Positions 1 through 8,051 of a stretch of DNA of 64,000 bases are shown here, piece by piece. Both the position numbers and the translations under genes were made by a program. Origin of the DNA: Brotaphodocola faecis (GTDB taxonomy: Bacteria > Bacillota > Clostridia > Lachnospirales > Lachnospiraceae); contig NZ_JBBMFJ010000022.1 of the NCBI RefSeq assembly GCF_040096075.1, positions 1 to 64,000 of the forward strand, read 5' to 3'. The stretch's first letter is position 1, and every line of letters begins with the position of its first letter. The notes beneath the pieces were generated by a model. It searched no databases. It saw nothing but the letters and a program-made list of their open reading frames with translations, and was not told the origin of the DNA.

Positions 1-30
1 AACGCCGGGCTTTTCGAAGCTCGGCGTTTT
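1..30 (+). terminator. Rho-independent terminator with UUCG loop
   Basis: A 12-bp stem (1-12 with 17-28, one G-U pair) is closed by a TTCG tetraloop and followed by a T run. It most likely ends a plus-strand gene lying left of the window. It could also stop leftward transcription coming from the repeat-protein gene at 106-1563. Confidence 0.8.
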
Positions 31-50
31 GTGTTGGATATATAAAATGA

Positions 51-74
51 GCTGCCGCACGTTAGTGCGACAGC
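51..74 (-). terminator. Hairpin downstream of the repeat-protein gene
   Basis: Ten-base arms at 51-60 and 65-74 pair with one mismatch around a GTTA loop. Read on the minus strand the hairpin lies about 30 bp past the stop of the gene at 106-1563 and is followed by TCATTTTA. The T tract is weak, so the 1-30 hairpin may do most of the terminating. Confidence 0.5.
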
Positions 75-105
75 CCCATCATTTTGAACGGATGAAATTG
101 TGTGT

Positions 106-1563
106 TTACTCCTGAATGATTCCGTTTACATCAACGGTCCAGGTTTTATCGTTGGAGTCTTTTACATCCTTGAATCCATTTCCAAGCTCCGGTTTTGCCG
201 CGGATTTGGAAGAGGAGGATGCTTTCTGAATGGCGCCGTTGGTTCCCACCAGGTAGGATACGCCGTCTAACTGTGCCGGTGCGTAGCGCAGGTCGCGGTC
301 TGCGTCCAGGCGCAGCCCCTGTGTGTAGACATTGTTGTCGCGCACGCCGTGGAAGCCGCGGCCCTTGTTGCCGCCGTCGGTGTAGAAGAACCAGGTCTGG
401 TTCTCACCAAGATCCTCATCGTAGATGGTCTGTTTTCCGGTCTTCATAATGCCGTCGTCGCCAAAGTAGTAGTTTGCGGTCTGTCCGTCTTCGGTAATGA
501 CGCTCTGGAGACCGGTCTGCAGCTCGCCGCGCTCGTTGAAGCCGAAGCGCTTGCCGTCTACGGTAAATACCTGTACGCCGTTTGCCGCGTAGTACGGGCG
601 GCCATTCTTAACATAGAAGATAAAGGTTTCGCCGTCTTCACTGATCTCCGGCGCGCCTTCCATCTGGTACCAGCCATTTCCGCGTTTGCCGTCCTCTTCG
701 TAGAACTGATAGGAGGCGATAGCCGGAGCAGTCTGGGTCGCTGCGGCACCGGAATTGTTTTCGTTGGAAGCAGTGTCTGCGTTGGAGGCAGTTGCATTCT
801 CAGCGTCTGCGCCGGTTTCGGCATCTGTCAGGACAGTATCATTCTGATTGCCGCCGGCCTGAGTCTGGGCGGTTTCCGGCAGGCGGAACCATCCGGTCTG
901 CAGGATGCCGTTCTGGAAGGTGTAGTAGGAGCCGTCGATCTTGCGGTCAATCTGGTTTACAACCATGCGTCCGCTGTTGTCAAAGAAATGCCATACGGTA
1001 TCCTGGTCCAGATCCTCATCCTCATTCTCCAGTTCGATCCAGCCGGTCTTCATAATGCCGTCACCCTCTTCGCCCAGATAATAGGTGGCGCCGTCTAACT
1101 CCAGCATGCCGGTCTGCATGTGGCCTTCTTCATTAAAATAGTAGTTCTTTCCGTCAATCTCCTGCCATTTGGAGACAACGCTTTTTCCGTCTTTTCCGTA
1201 GTAGTACCAGTAAGTATCCGGAGCCTCGGAATCCCACTCGTCCTCATTGGCTTCGCTGACCCACTGGTTCATGACACGGCGGCCTTCCTCGTTTACATAA
1301 TACTCATCAATCATGCAGGAACGGGAAATGTAGCCGTCTTCGTTTAAGTAATACCACTCACCATCTTTCTTTTTCCAGGAATCGGTCAGGTAGTAGCCTT
1401 CGCTGTCTTTGTAGCGGAGCTCGCCGTCCTCATTCACCCAGCCGGCGGTTGCCGCCAGTACGGTGGATACGCTTCCCGGGATGGAAAGGGCAAGTGCAGG
1501 GGTTGCCGCTGACATTGCTGCCGCGGTGGATAATACAGCCAGTAATTTGTAATGTTTGTTCAT
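106..1563 (-). CDS. Secreted cell-wall-binding repeat protein
   Basis: This is a 485-residue exported protein. The start is the ATG at 1563, preceded by GGAG; the reading frame stays open 270 bases further upstream, but that part lacks a start signal. Residues 1-30 form a signal peptide (Lys/His, a hydrophobic stretch, then ATPALA). The rest consists of about ten aromatic- and Gly-rich repeats of the cell-wall/choline-binding (CW_binding) type, such as WYYLNEDG, YYFNEEGHMQTG and GIMKTGW. A Thr/Ala/Asn-rich spacer lies near residues 235-280. Such repeats bind choline or glucans in known families; no catalytic domain is visible. The gene is monocistronic and faces away from the glycan operon. 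Ligand and role are unknown. Confidence 0.8.
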   Translation of the reverse strand: MNKHYKLLAVLSTAAAMSAATPALALSIPGSVSTVLAATAGWVNEDGELRYKDSEGYYLTDSWKKKDGEWYYLNEDGYISRSCMIDEYYVNEEGRRVMNQWVSEANEDEWDSEAPDTYWYYYGKDGKSVVSKWQEIDGKNYYFNEEGHMQTGMLELDGATYYLGEEGDGIMKTGWIELENEDEDLDQDTVWHFFDNSGRMVVNQIDRKIDGSYYTFQNGILQTGWFRLPETAQTQAGGNQNDTVLTDAETGADAENATASNADTASNENNSGAAATQTAPAIASYQFYEEDGKRGNGWYQMEGAPEISEDGETFIFYVKNGRPYYAANGVQVFTVDGKRFGFNERGELQTGLQSVITEDGQTANYYFGDDGIMKTGKQTIYDEDLGENQTWFFYTDGGNKGRGFHGVRDNNVYTQGLRLDADRDLRYAPAQLDGVSYLVGTNGAIQKASSSSKSAAKPELGNGFKDVKDSNDKTWTVDVNGIIQE

Positions 1564-1708
1564 AACGTTTGATTTCTCCTTTTTGCTTGTGGAAAGTTGG
1601 CCGAAAATCCGCAGTTGCATTACGGTGCCGATTATAGCGGATTTGATTCCTCTTGAAAAGTGAAGGTTACTGGAAATGGTGGCACGGTCTGCCAGCCGGA
1701 AATTCCGG

Positions 1709-1737
1709 GTGCAGGATGTCTGATAGTATGGTATACT
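1709..1737 (+). promoter_or_regulatory. Extended -10 promoter of glycan operon 1
   Basis: TATACT at 1732-1737 is preceded by TG one base earlier (1729-1730), the extended -10 pattern. The -35 position holds GTGCAG, a poor match. The same ATGGTATACT core, with TGCA 18 bases upstream, occurs before glycan operon 2 (32229-32256). The transcript would start near 1744, about 70 bases before the first gene. Confidence 0.55.
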
Positions 1738-1813
1738 AATAGCATTGAAAGAAAAGAAAGCGGCGAAAGCACCGCATGAGATCCATACAAAACACAACAG
1801 GAGGAGATTCCCA

Positions 1814-3883
1814 ATGAAGATCAAAGTATCCAACTACATTGCCGGGAAACTGGTAGAAGCAGGCATCAATCAGGTCTTTACGGTTACAGGGGGAGGCGCC
1901 ATGCATTTGAATGACGCGCTGGGCCATCAGGAAGGACTGCACTGCCTGTATCAGCATCATGAGCAGGCCTGCGCCATTGCGGCAGAGGCCTATGCCAGAA
2001 TCCACAACAAGATCGGAGCGCTGTGCGTGACCACAGGCCCTGGCGGCACCAATGCCATTACCGGTGTGGTGGGCGGCTGGCTGGATTCCATCCCCATGCT
2101 TGTTTTATCCGGTCAGGTGCGCTACGACACCACTGCACGCTGGTCCGGCGTGGGCATCCGCGCCATGGGTGACCAGGAATTTGATATTGTGAAATCCATC
2201 GACTGCATGACCAAGTACAGCGAGATGGTCATTGATCCGCTGCGTATCCGCTATTGTCTGGAAAAGGCACTGTATCTGGCAACATCCGGACGTCCTGGCC
2301 CGACCTGGCTGGACATTCCGCTGGATGTACAGGGTGCGTATGTAGACACGGAGCAGCTGGCAGGTTTTGATGCTGAGGACTATGAGGCGGGCGGTACCGG
2401 CTGGGCGCTGCATACCGTTGGCATGGACCACACCTCCGGCGCGGCTGTATTTGCCGGAGCAACTGAGGAAACAGAAAAGAAAGCCGTTCTGGCAGGGGTA
2501 CATGGCACCGAGGGAACCAGTGAGGTAGAGCCGCCGCATGCGATCCCGGAGGATTATGCCGGAAAGGGCGAGCACCGTCAGGTACTTCCGAAAAAAGTTT
2601 CCAGAGAAACAGCAAGAGAGATCATCGAGAAGATCAAAAACGCGAAACGTCCGGTTCTGTACGCGGGTAACGGAATCCGTATTGCCGGAGCGTTTGACGC
2701 CTTCATGGAAGTGGCAGACGGACTGGGCATTCCGGCGGTAGTGGGCTGGAATGCCGATGACTGCATGTACGATGACTGTCCGTGGTATGTGGGCAGACCG
2801 GGCAACATGGGCGACCGCCCAGGCAATTTGGCCGTGCAGAACAGTGACCTGGTATTTTCCGTGGGAAGCCGCTTAAGCATCCGCCAGGTGGGCTATAATT
2901 ACAAGACCTGGGCCCGGGAGGCCTATGTGATCGTGAACGATATCGATCCGGAGGAGTTAAAGAAGCCGAGTGTGCATGTGGACATGCCGGTTCACGCGGA
3001 CGCGAAGGATCTCATGGAGACTATGGCTGCGGTTCTTCGGGAAGAATATGACAAGAAGCCGGTATTTGACGGCGGCGAGGGCCTGCCGGGCATGACCTGG
3101 AGCGAGACCTGCCGCATGTACCGCGAGAAATATCCTACCATCCGCAAGGAGCAGTTAAAGCCGGATCCGACCCGGGAGGCGAATGTCTACGCAGTTGTGG
3201 AAGCACTCAGCAGCCGCTTAAGTGAAGACCAGATCACGGTAGTCGGCAACGGTTCTGCCTGTGTGGTAGGCGGCCATGCTTACATCATGAAGAAAGGACA
3301 GCGGTTCTTATCCAACTCCGCGATCGCTTCCATGGGTTATGACCTTCCGGCGGCTATTGGCGCCTGCATGGCAGCCCATGATCCGGAGCATGAGGGAGAC
3401 GGCTACAGCAAACACGATATCATTCTGCTGACCGGCGAGGGCAGCATTCAGATGAATATTCAGGAGCTGCAGACCATCATCCACCACAAGATGCCGATCA
3501 AGATCTTCCTGATCAACAACGGCGGTTACCATTCCATCCGCCAGACCCAGAAGAATTTCTTTGGCGAGCCGCTGGTGGGTATTGGCGTGGACAGCCATGA
3601 CTTAAGCTTCCCGGATATGGAGAAGCTGGCCGCGGCTTACGGCTATCCTTATGTTGTGGCACATCACAATGAGGAACTGGCTGAGGCTGTAGAGAAGACC
3701 CTGGCCATGGACGGCCCGGTGATCTGCGAATTCTATGTGACCACAGACCAGAACTTTGAGCCGAAGTCCTCCGCAAAGCGTCTGCCGGACGGTACGTTAG
3801 TATCTCCGCCGCTTGAGGATCTTTCCCCATTCCTTCCGGATGAGGAGATGGACAAACTGATGATCATTCCGAGGATAAAATAA
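1814..3883 (+). CDS. TPP-dependent enzyme, acetolactate synthase-like (possible YerE-type)
   Basis: A 689-residue thiamine-diphosphate enzyme with the three-domain acetolactate synthase/pyruvate oxidase fold. The start is the ATG at 1814, five bases after AGGAGGAG; an in-frame extension upstream has no start signal. Glu50 in HHEQACA fits the TPP-activating glutamate. The TPP/Mg motif near residue 541 reads GEG...INN where the family has GDG...NN. Residues about 190-265 form an insert that makes it longer than ordinary IlvB (about 560). There is no small subunit or ilv gene nearby. It begins a sugar operon and its stop overlaps the next start by one base. In yersiniose synthesis YerE, a relative, adds a two-carbon unit from pyruvate to a CDP-4-keto-deoxyhexose. 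That role is inferred here from context; plain acetolactate synthase is less likely. Confidence 0.75.
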   Translation: MKIKVSNYIAGKLVEAGINQVFTVTGGGAMHLNDALGHQEGLHCLYQHHEQACAIAAEAYARIHNKIGALCVTTGPGGTNAITGVVGGWLDSIPMLVLSGQVRYDTTARWSGVGIRAMGDQEFDIVKSIDCMTKYSEMVIDPLRIRYCLEKALYLATSGRPGPTWLDIPLDVQGAYVDTEQLAGFDAEDYEAGGTGWALHTVGMDHTSGAAVFAGATEETEKKAVLAGVHGTEGTSEVEPPHAIPEDYAGKGEHRQVLPKKVSRETAREIIEKIKNAKRPVLYAGNGIRIAGAFDAFMEVADGLGIPAVVGWNADDCMYDDCPWYVGRPGNMGDRPGNLAVQNSDLVFSVGSRLSIRQVGYNYKTWAREAYVIVNDIDPEELKKPSVHVDMPVHADAKDLMETMAAVLREEYDKKPVFDGGEGLPGMTWSETCRMYREKYPTIRKEQLKPDPTREANVYAVVEALSSRLSEDQITVVGNGSACVVGGHAYIMKKGQRFLSNSAIASMGYDLPAAIGACMAAHDPEHEGDGYSKHDIILLTGEGSIQMNIQELQTIIHHKMPIKIFLINNGGYHSIRQTQKNFFGEPLVGIGVDSHDLSFPDMEKLAAAYGYPYVVAHHNEELAEAVEKTLAMDGPVICEFYVTTDQNFEPKSSAKRLPDGTLVSPPLEDLSPFLPDEEMDKLMIIPRIK

Positions 3884-4821
3884 TGCAGGTTGTAGTAACA
3901 GGCGCCACAAGCTTTATCGGCGCGGCAACAGTGAAAAAATTAATGGAGGCGGGGCACCAGGTTTTTGCGGTGGTCCGCCCCGCTTCGTCTAATATGAAGC
4001 ATCTGGAAGAGCTGGCATCCGGAGATTTGAGCGGGCTTGTGACCATTTGCCCGCTGGATCTTGCGGATATCCGGACGCTGCACGGCTTTTCGGCAGATGC
4101 CTGGGTCCACATTGGCTGGGACGGCGCGGGCAGCGACAACCGCACAAAGCGGGATGTGCAGCAGCGCAATGTCACCTATGCCCTGGACGCGGTGGAGGCA
4201 GCAGCAGCCCTTGGCTGCCGCCGCTTTTTGTTTACCGGTTCCCAGGCGGAGTACGGAGTCTGGCACCAGACCGTGGCAGAGGATACGCCCTGTCATCCGG
4301 TGTCTGAATATGGCAAGGCAAAGGTGGATTTTTGCGAAAAAGCGAAAATACTTTGCAAACAGAAGAATATGGAGTATATTCATACGAGGATATACAGTGT
4401 GTACGGCCCGGGGGATCATCCCTGGTCCCTGGTGCAGTCCTGCCTGCGCACCTTTTGCGAGGGCGGCAGCATGAAGCTTGGGGAGTGTACACAGAACTGG
4501 AATTTTCTTTATATCGATGACGCGGCAGCGGCCCTGGTCTCCCTGCTTACGGAGGCTCCGGCCGGTGTCTACAATATTGGCAGCAGCGACACCAGGCCGC
4601 TCCGGAGCTACATTGAGGAAATGTATGCTCTGTGTGGACATCGTGGAAGCTACAGCTATGGAGCACGCCCCCAGAATGCGGAGGGACCGGCAGACCTGAT
4701 GCCGGACATCAGCCGGATTCTGCGGGAGACTTCCTGGCGGCCTGCCACAACATTTGCGGAGGGAATTTATGAAACATTGCATAGCCTGCGGGAAACTCCT
4801 GCCGGAACAGAGCCTCTTTGA
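3883..4821 (+). CDS. NAD(P)-dependent SDR, nucleotide-sugar reductase/epimerase
   Basis: A 312-residue extended short-chain dehydrogenase. The N-terminal Rossmann motif GATSFIGAAT binds NAD(P), and the catalytic YxxxK pair is in SEYGKAK. The start overlaps the stop of the TPP enzyme (TAATG), which indicates translational coupling. It is a paralog of the gene at 6110-7042: both share CHPV, EYGKAK, SVYG-GDHPWS and a WNF segment. Size and context fit the RfbJ/abequose-synthase class of 4-ketoreductases or a 4-epimerase acting on a nucleotide-linked deoxyhexose. The exact substrate cannot be read from sequence. Confidence 0.75.
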   Translation: MQVVVTGATSFIGAATVKKLMEAGHQVFAVVRPASSNMKHLEELASGDLSGLVTICPLDLADIRTLHGFSADAWVHIGWDGAGSDNRTKRDVQQRNVTYALDAVEAAAALGCRRFLFTGSQAEYGVWHQTVAEDTPCHPVSEYGKAKVDFCEKAKILCKQKNMEYIHTRIYSVYGPGDHPWSLVQSCLRTFCEGGSMKLGECTQNWNFLYIDDAAAALVSLLTEAPAGVYNIGSSDTRPLRSYIEEMYALCGHRGSYSYGARPQNAEGPADLMPDISRILRETSWRPATTFAEGIYETLHSLRETPAGTEPL

Positions 4822-6013
4822 GCTAACATCCGCCCCGGCTTCGGCCCAGGACATTCCGGATGCGAAGGAAGTGCAGCAGGATGAGGGTGTGACCCTTCAT
4901 CTGCGCCAGTGCGGCGGCTGCGGGCTGGTTCAGTTTGACTGCGAGCCGGTGTCTTATTACCGCGACGTGATCCGGGCGGGCGGTGGTTCTTCCACCATGC
5001 GGGAGCTGCGCACCAGCCAGTACCGTCACCTGATCGAGACTTATCACCTGGAAGGAAAGACCTTCTTTGAGGCGGGGTGTGGACGGGGCGAATTCCTGAA
5101 ATTTTTGCAGGAGTTCCCGGTAGAAATTTACGGTATGGAGCACAAGGCAGACCTGGTGGAGACCGCCCAGGCAGAAGGACTTCATGTCTGGAGAGAGTTC
5201 CCGGAGCGGGAAGACCAGCGTTTTGGCCATTCGCCGGAGGCATCCATGCTGCAGGAGAGCGGCTGGAGTGTGCCGGAGAAGCCCTTTGATGTGTTCTTAT
5301 CCTTTAACTTTTTAGAACACCAGCCAAGGCCGGATGTGATGCTGAAGGCCATCTGGAATAATCTGGCGGAGGACGGCATGGGCCTTGTGACTGTGCCGAG
5401 CCTGGAGTATATTCTGGAAAAGGAAAGCTACTATGAGCTGATCCGCGACCACATTGCCTACTACACCTTTGATACGCTGCGGGCGCTGTTAAACCATTGT
5501 GGTTTTGAGGTGCTGGAGGAGGAGATGATCAACCGGGATACCCTGTCCATGGTTGTGAGAAAGACGGCAATGCCGGAGACAGATGCGGATGTCAGTGCTG
5601 CAGGCTCCGTTCAGAGCGGCACACCGTCGGGCGCCACCATCATCGCCCCTCTGACCGAGGGCTATAAGATCGTAACCGGCGAGGTGCGCGCGCTGACCGA
5701 CCGTCTGGTCCGTGAAGGCAAGCGTCTTGCCATGTGGGGCGCCAGCCATCAGGGCTTTACCCTGGCATCCACGTCGGAGCTTGGGGAGCATCTGGCTTAT
5801 ATCATCGATTCAGCCCCGTTCAAGCAGGGGCGGTTCGCGCCGGCATCCCATGTGCCGATTGTGGCTCCGGATCATTACTTTGAGGATCCGGTGGACGCGG
5901 TTCTGATCGTGGCGCCGGGTTATACCGATGAGATTGCGGGAATCATAAAGACAAAGTTCGGTGAGAAGGTGGAGACCATGACGCTCCGCACCAACCGGAT
6001 CGAGCATTTATAG
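4769..6013 (+). CDS. Sugar C-methyltransferase (zinc-binding, SAM-dependent)
   Basis: This 414-residue protein has the three-part layout of deoxysugar C-methyltransferases such as TylC3 and NovU. It has an N-terminal zinc module (CIACG near residue 4 and CGGCG near 48), a SAM-binding core with FEAGCGRGEFL near residue 103, and a C-terminal domain with MWGASHQGF. The chosen ATG at 4769 has GCGGAGGG just upstream and lies inside the 3' end of the SDR gene, a 53-bp overlap; an upstream ATG at 4754 lacks a ribosome binding site. These enzymes methylate carbon 3 of a 4-keto nucleotide sugar. With neighbouring TPP and SDR enzymes this points to a branched-chain sugar. The stop codon abuts a palindromic insertion. 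Confidence 0.8.
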   Translation: MKHCIACGKLLPEQSLFELTSAPASAQDIPDAKEVQQDEGVTLHLRQCGGCGLVQFDCEPVSYYRDVIRAGGGSSTMRELRTSQYRHLIETYHLEGKTFFEAGCGRGEFLKFLQEFPVEIYGMEHKADLVETAQAEGLHVWREFPEREDQRFGHSPEASMLQESGWSVPEKPFDVFLSFNFLEHQPRPDVMLKAIWNNLAEDGMGLVTVPSLEYILEKESYYELIRDHIAYYTFDTLRALLNHCGFEVLEEEMINRDTLSMVVRKTAMPETDADVSAAGSVQSGTPSGATIIAPLTEGYKIVTGEVRALTDRLVREGKRLAMWGASHQGFTLASTSELGEHLAYIIDSAPFKQGRFAPASHVPIVAPDHYFEDPVDAVLIVAPGYTDEIAGIIKTKFGEKVETMTLRTNRIEHL

Positions 6014-6020
6014 AGTACAT

Positions 6021-6047
6021 GTAACTGTGAGGGTACTGAACAGTTAC
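6021..6047. mobile_element. 27-bp palindromic insertion, copy A
   Basis: Arms GTAACTGT and ACAGTTAC surround an 11-base loop. The unit is flanked by the perfect 8-bp direct repeat GAGTACAT (6013-6020 and 6048-6055). The left repeat starts at the last base of the TAG stop of the methyltransferase gene, so the coding sequence is unchanged. The 27 bases are identical to the copies at 26487, 39647 and 41818. Confidence 0.85.
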
Positions 6048-6109
6048 GAGTACATGCGGAAACTCCTGGCAGATGCTGCTCGTGGAGAAGACGCAATGAT
6101 GGAGGAATT

Positions 6110-7042
6110 ATGACAGAGCTTTCAGGAAAACAGATCGTGATGACCGGGGCCACCGGCTTTATTGGAAGCCATGTGGCGAAGCGCTTTCTGGACGAGGGGG
6201 CCGAGGTGTACTGTCTGGTGCGCCCGGAGTCGCAGAAAACAGATTGTCTTCCGGTTCATGAGCATCTGCACCGGATTCCGGCGCAGATGGATGAGGCAGT
6301 GGAGTGTGTGCCGCAGATTGGCCATGCCGACGCGTTTTTACATTTTGCGTGGCGCGGCGTGAACCGCCAGGAGATCGACTCTCCCGAGGTGCAGAAGTTA
6401 AACATCGACGGCTCCCTGCGCTGCATCGAGGCGGCAAAGCTTTTAGGCTGTCAGGTGTTTATGGACGCGGGATCCCGTGTGGAGTATGGAATTACGTCTG
6501 ACGGCACCATGGAAGAATCCATGGAGTGCCATCCGGTCAACGAATATGGAAAAGCCAAGCTTGCGTTCTTTAAACAGGCGAAGGAGTTATGCCGCGAGAT
6601 GCAGATGACGTATTATCATCTGCGGTTTTTCAGCGTTTACGGAAAAGGCGACCATCCGTGGTCCATCATTTCCACGCTGACAAGGGAACTGCCGGAGGGA
6701 AAGACGGTTTCCTTAAGCGCCTGCCGCCACCGCTGGAATTTTATGGATATTGCGGATGCCTCCCGCGCTGTGGTGGAGCTGTACCGTTACAGTGACGGCC
6801 ACCGGGGCGAGTGCTGCGCGGTGAACGTGGCTTCGGAGGATACCCGGGTGCTGCGGGACTTTGTGGAGGAAATCCACAGCCTCTGCGGCGGAAGGGGAAA
6901 ACTGGAATATGGAAGCTTTGTCCAGGCGAAGGAGGGCGCGCTTTCCATCTGCCCGGTCAATGAAACGATCAAAAGGCTGACGGACGGCACCTGGAAGGAG
7001 CAGGTTTCCTTTGCGGAGGGAATCCGGCGGATGCTTGAATAA
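6110..7042 (+). CDS. NAD(P)-dependent SDR, nucleotide-sugar reductase/epimerase (paralog)
   Basis: A 310-residue SDR with GATGFIGSHVAKR at the N-terminus for NAD(P) and NEYGKAK as the catalytic YxxxK. The ATG at 6110 follows GGAGGAATT. It is a clear paralog of the gene at 3883, so the operon carries two related steps, perhaps an epimerisation and a 4-keto reduction of the same sugar. A palindromic insertion separates it from the methyltransferase gene. RfbJ-like CDP-sugar reductase is one reasonable reading; GDP-heptose modification is another because GDP-heptose genes are present at 37.8-41 kb. Confidence 0.73.
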   Translation: MTELSGKQIVMTGATGFIGSHVAKRFLDEGAEVYCLVRPESQKTDCLPVHEHLHRIPAQMDEAVECVPQIGHADAFLHFAWRGVNRQEIDSPEVQKLNIDGSLRCIEAAKLLGCQVFMDAGSRVEYGITSDGTMEESMECHPVNEYGKAKLAFFKQAKELCREMQMTYYHLRFFSVYGKGDHPWSIISTLTRELPEGKTVSLSACRHRWNFMDIADASRAVVELYRYSDGHRGECCAVNVASEDTRVLRDFVEEIHSLCGGRGKLEYGSFVQAKEGALSICPVNETIKRLTDGTWKEQVSFAEGIRRMLE

Positions 7043-7065
7043 TACAATTTTGGAAGGAAACGATT

Positions 7066-8007
7066 ATGAAAAAGATCAGTGTGCTGATCCCCTGCTACAA
7101 CGAACAGGAAAATGTAGAGGCCATCAGCAAAGCGGTGCTGGAGACCCTGACACGGGATCTGCCCCAGTACGACTATGAGCTGGTGTTCATCGACAACGAC
7201 TCAACCGATGACACCCGCCCGATCCTGCGCAGGCTCTGCGCGGAAAACCCGAAGATCAAGGCCATTTTCAACGCCCGCAATTTCGGCCAGTTCAACTCTC
7301 CGTATTACGGCATGCTGCAGGTGACCGGAGATTGCGTCATTGAGATGGTGGCAGATTTCCAGGATCCGGTGGACATGATCCCGAAATACGTAAAGGCCTG
7401 GGAAGAAGGCTACAAGATCGTCATCGGCATCAAGACCAGCAGTAAGGAAAACAAGATCATGTACGCACTCAGAAGCTTCTATTATAAGACCATCAAGAAG
7501 CTGTCTGACGTAGAGCAGATTGAGCATTTTACCGGATCCGGGCTTTATGACCGGGATTTTATTGAGGTCTTAAGAAATCTGGATGATCCGACCCCGTTTC
7601 TGCGCGGCATTGTGGCAGAGCTTGGCTATAAGCGCAAGGAGATTCCTTACGAGCAGCCGAAGCGCCGGGCCGGAAAGACTCACAACAATTTCTACCGTCT
7701 GTATGATGCGGCTATGCTCAGCGTAACTTCCTACACCAAGGCGGGCCTGCGCCTGGCAACCTTTGTGGGTGCCATCAGTGCCTTCTTAAGCATGGTGGTA
7801 GCCATTGTGTACCTGGTTATGAAGCTGATCTGGTGGGACCGTTTCCCGGCTGGCATGGCACCGATGCTCATCGGCATGCTGTTTCTGGGGTCGGTGCAGA
7901 TCTTTTTCATCGGTATGGTGGGAGAGTATGTGCTTTCCATCAACCAGCGCGTGATGCACCGTCCGCTTGTTGTGGAAGAAGAACGTCTGAATTTTGAGGA
8001 AAAATAA
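7066..8007 (+). CDS. GT2 glycosyltransferase, polyprenyl-phosphate type (DPM1/GtrB-like)
   Basis: A 313-residue family 2 glycosyltransferase. It opens with SVLIPCYNEQENV and carries DNDSTDDT and a VADFQDP variant of the DxD metal site near residue 100. Two transmembrane helices close the protein (about 225-255 and 262-290), the layout of GtrB/ArnC/dolichyl-phosphate-mannose synthases. Such enzymes move a sugar from a nucleotide to undecaprenyl phosphate on the inner membrane face. A second protein of the same type is at 47991. A divergent palindromic insertion spans its stop codon, and a restored copy of the tail (FEEK-stop) can be read on the right side. Confidence 0.8.
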   Translation: MKKISVLIPCYNEQENVEAISKAVLETLTRDLPQYDYELVFIDNDSTDDTRPILRRLCAENPKIKAIFNARNFGQFNSPYYGMLQVTGDCVIEMVADFQDPVDMIPKYVKAWEEGYKIVIGIKTSSKENKIMYALRSFYYKTIKKLSDVEQIEHFTGSGLYDRDFIEVLRNLDDPTPFLRGIVAELGYKRKEIPYEQPKRRAGKTHNNFYRLYDAAMLSVTSYTKAGLRLATFVGAISAFLSMVVAIVYLVMKLIWWDRFPAGMAPMLIGMLFLGSVQIFFIGMVGEYVLSINQRVMHRPLVVEEERLNFEEK

Positions 8008-8033
8008 CTGTGATGGCAGTGCCGCACGGTTAC
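8004..8033. mobile_element. 30-bp palindromic insertion, divergent copy B
   Basis: The ends ATAACTGTG and CACGGTTAC resemble the 27-bp family, but the centre differs and holds GGCAGTGCC. Flanks are GAGGAAAA (7996-8003) and GAGGAGAA (8034-8041), a 7-of-8 match, as expected of an older insertion. The TAA stop of the preceding gene lies inside the element, and the right flank supplies GAGGAG in front of the next gene. Confidence 0.6.
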
Positions 8034-8051
8034 GAGGAGAAATAATTTGTT

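Noticed and set aside
349..1098. Forward open frame of 249 codons over the repeat-protein gene
   Set aside because: Antisense to a protein with a signal peptide and CW-binding repeats; no ribosome binding site.
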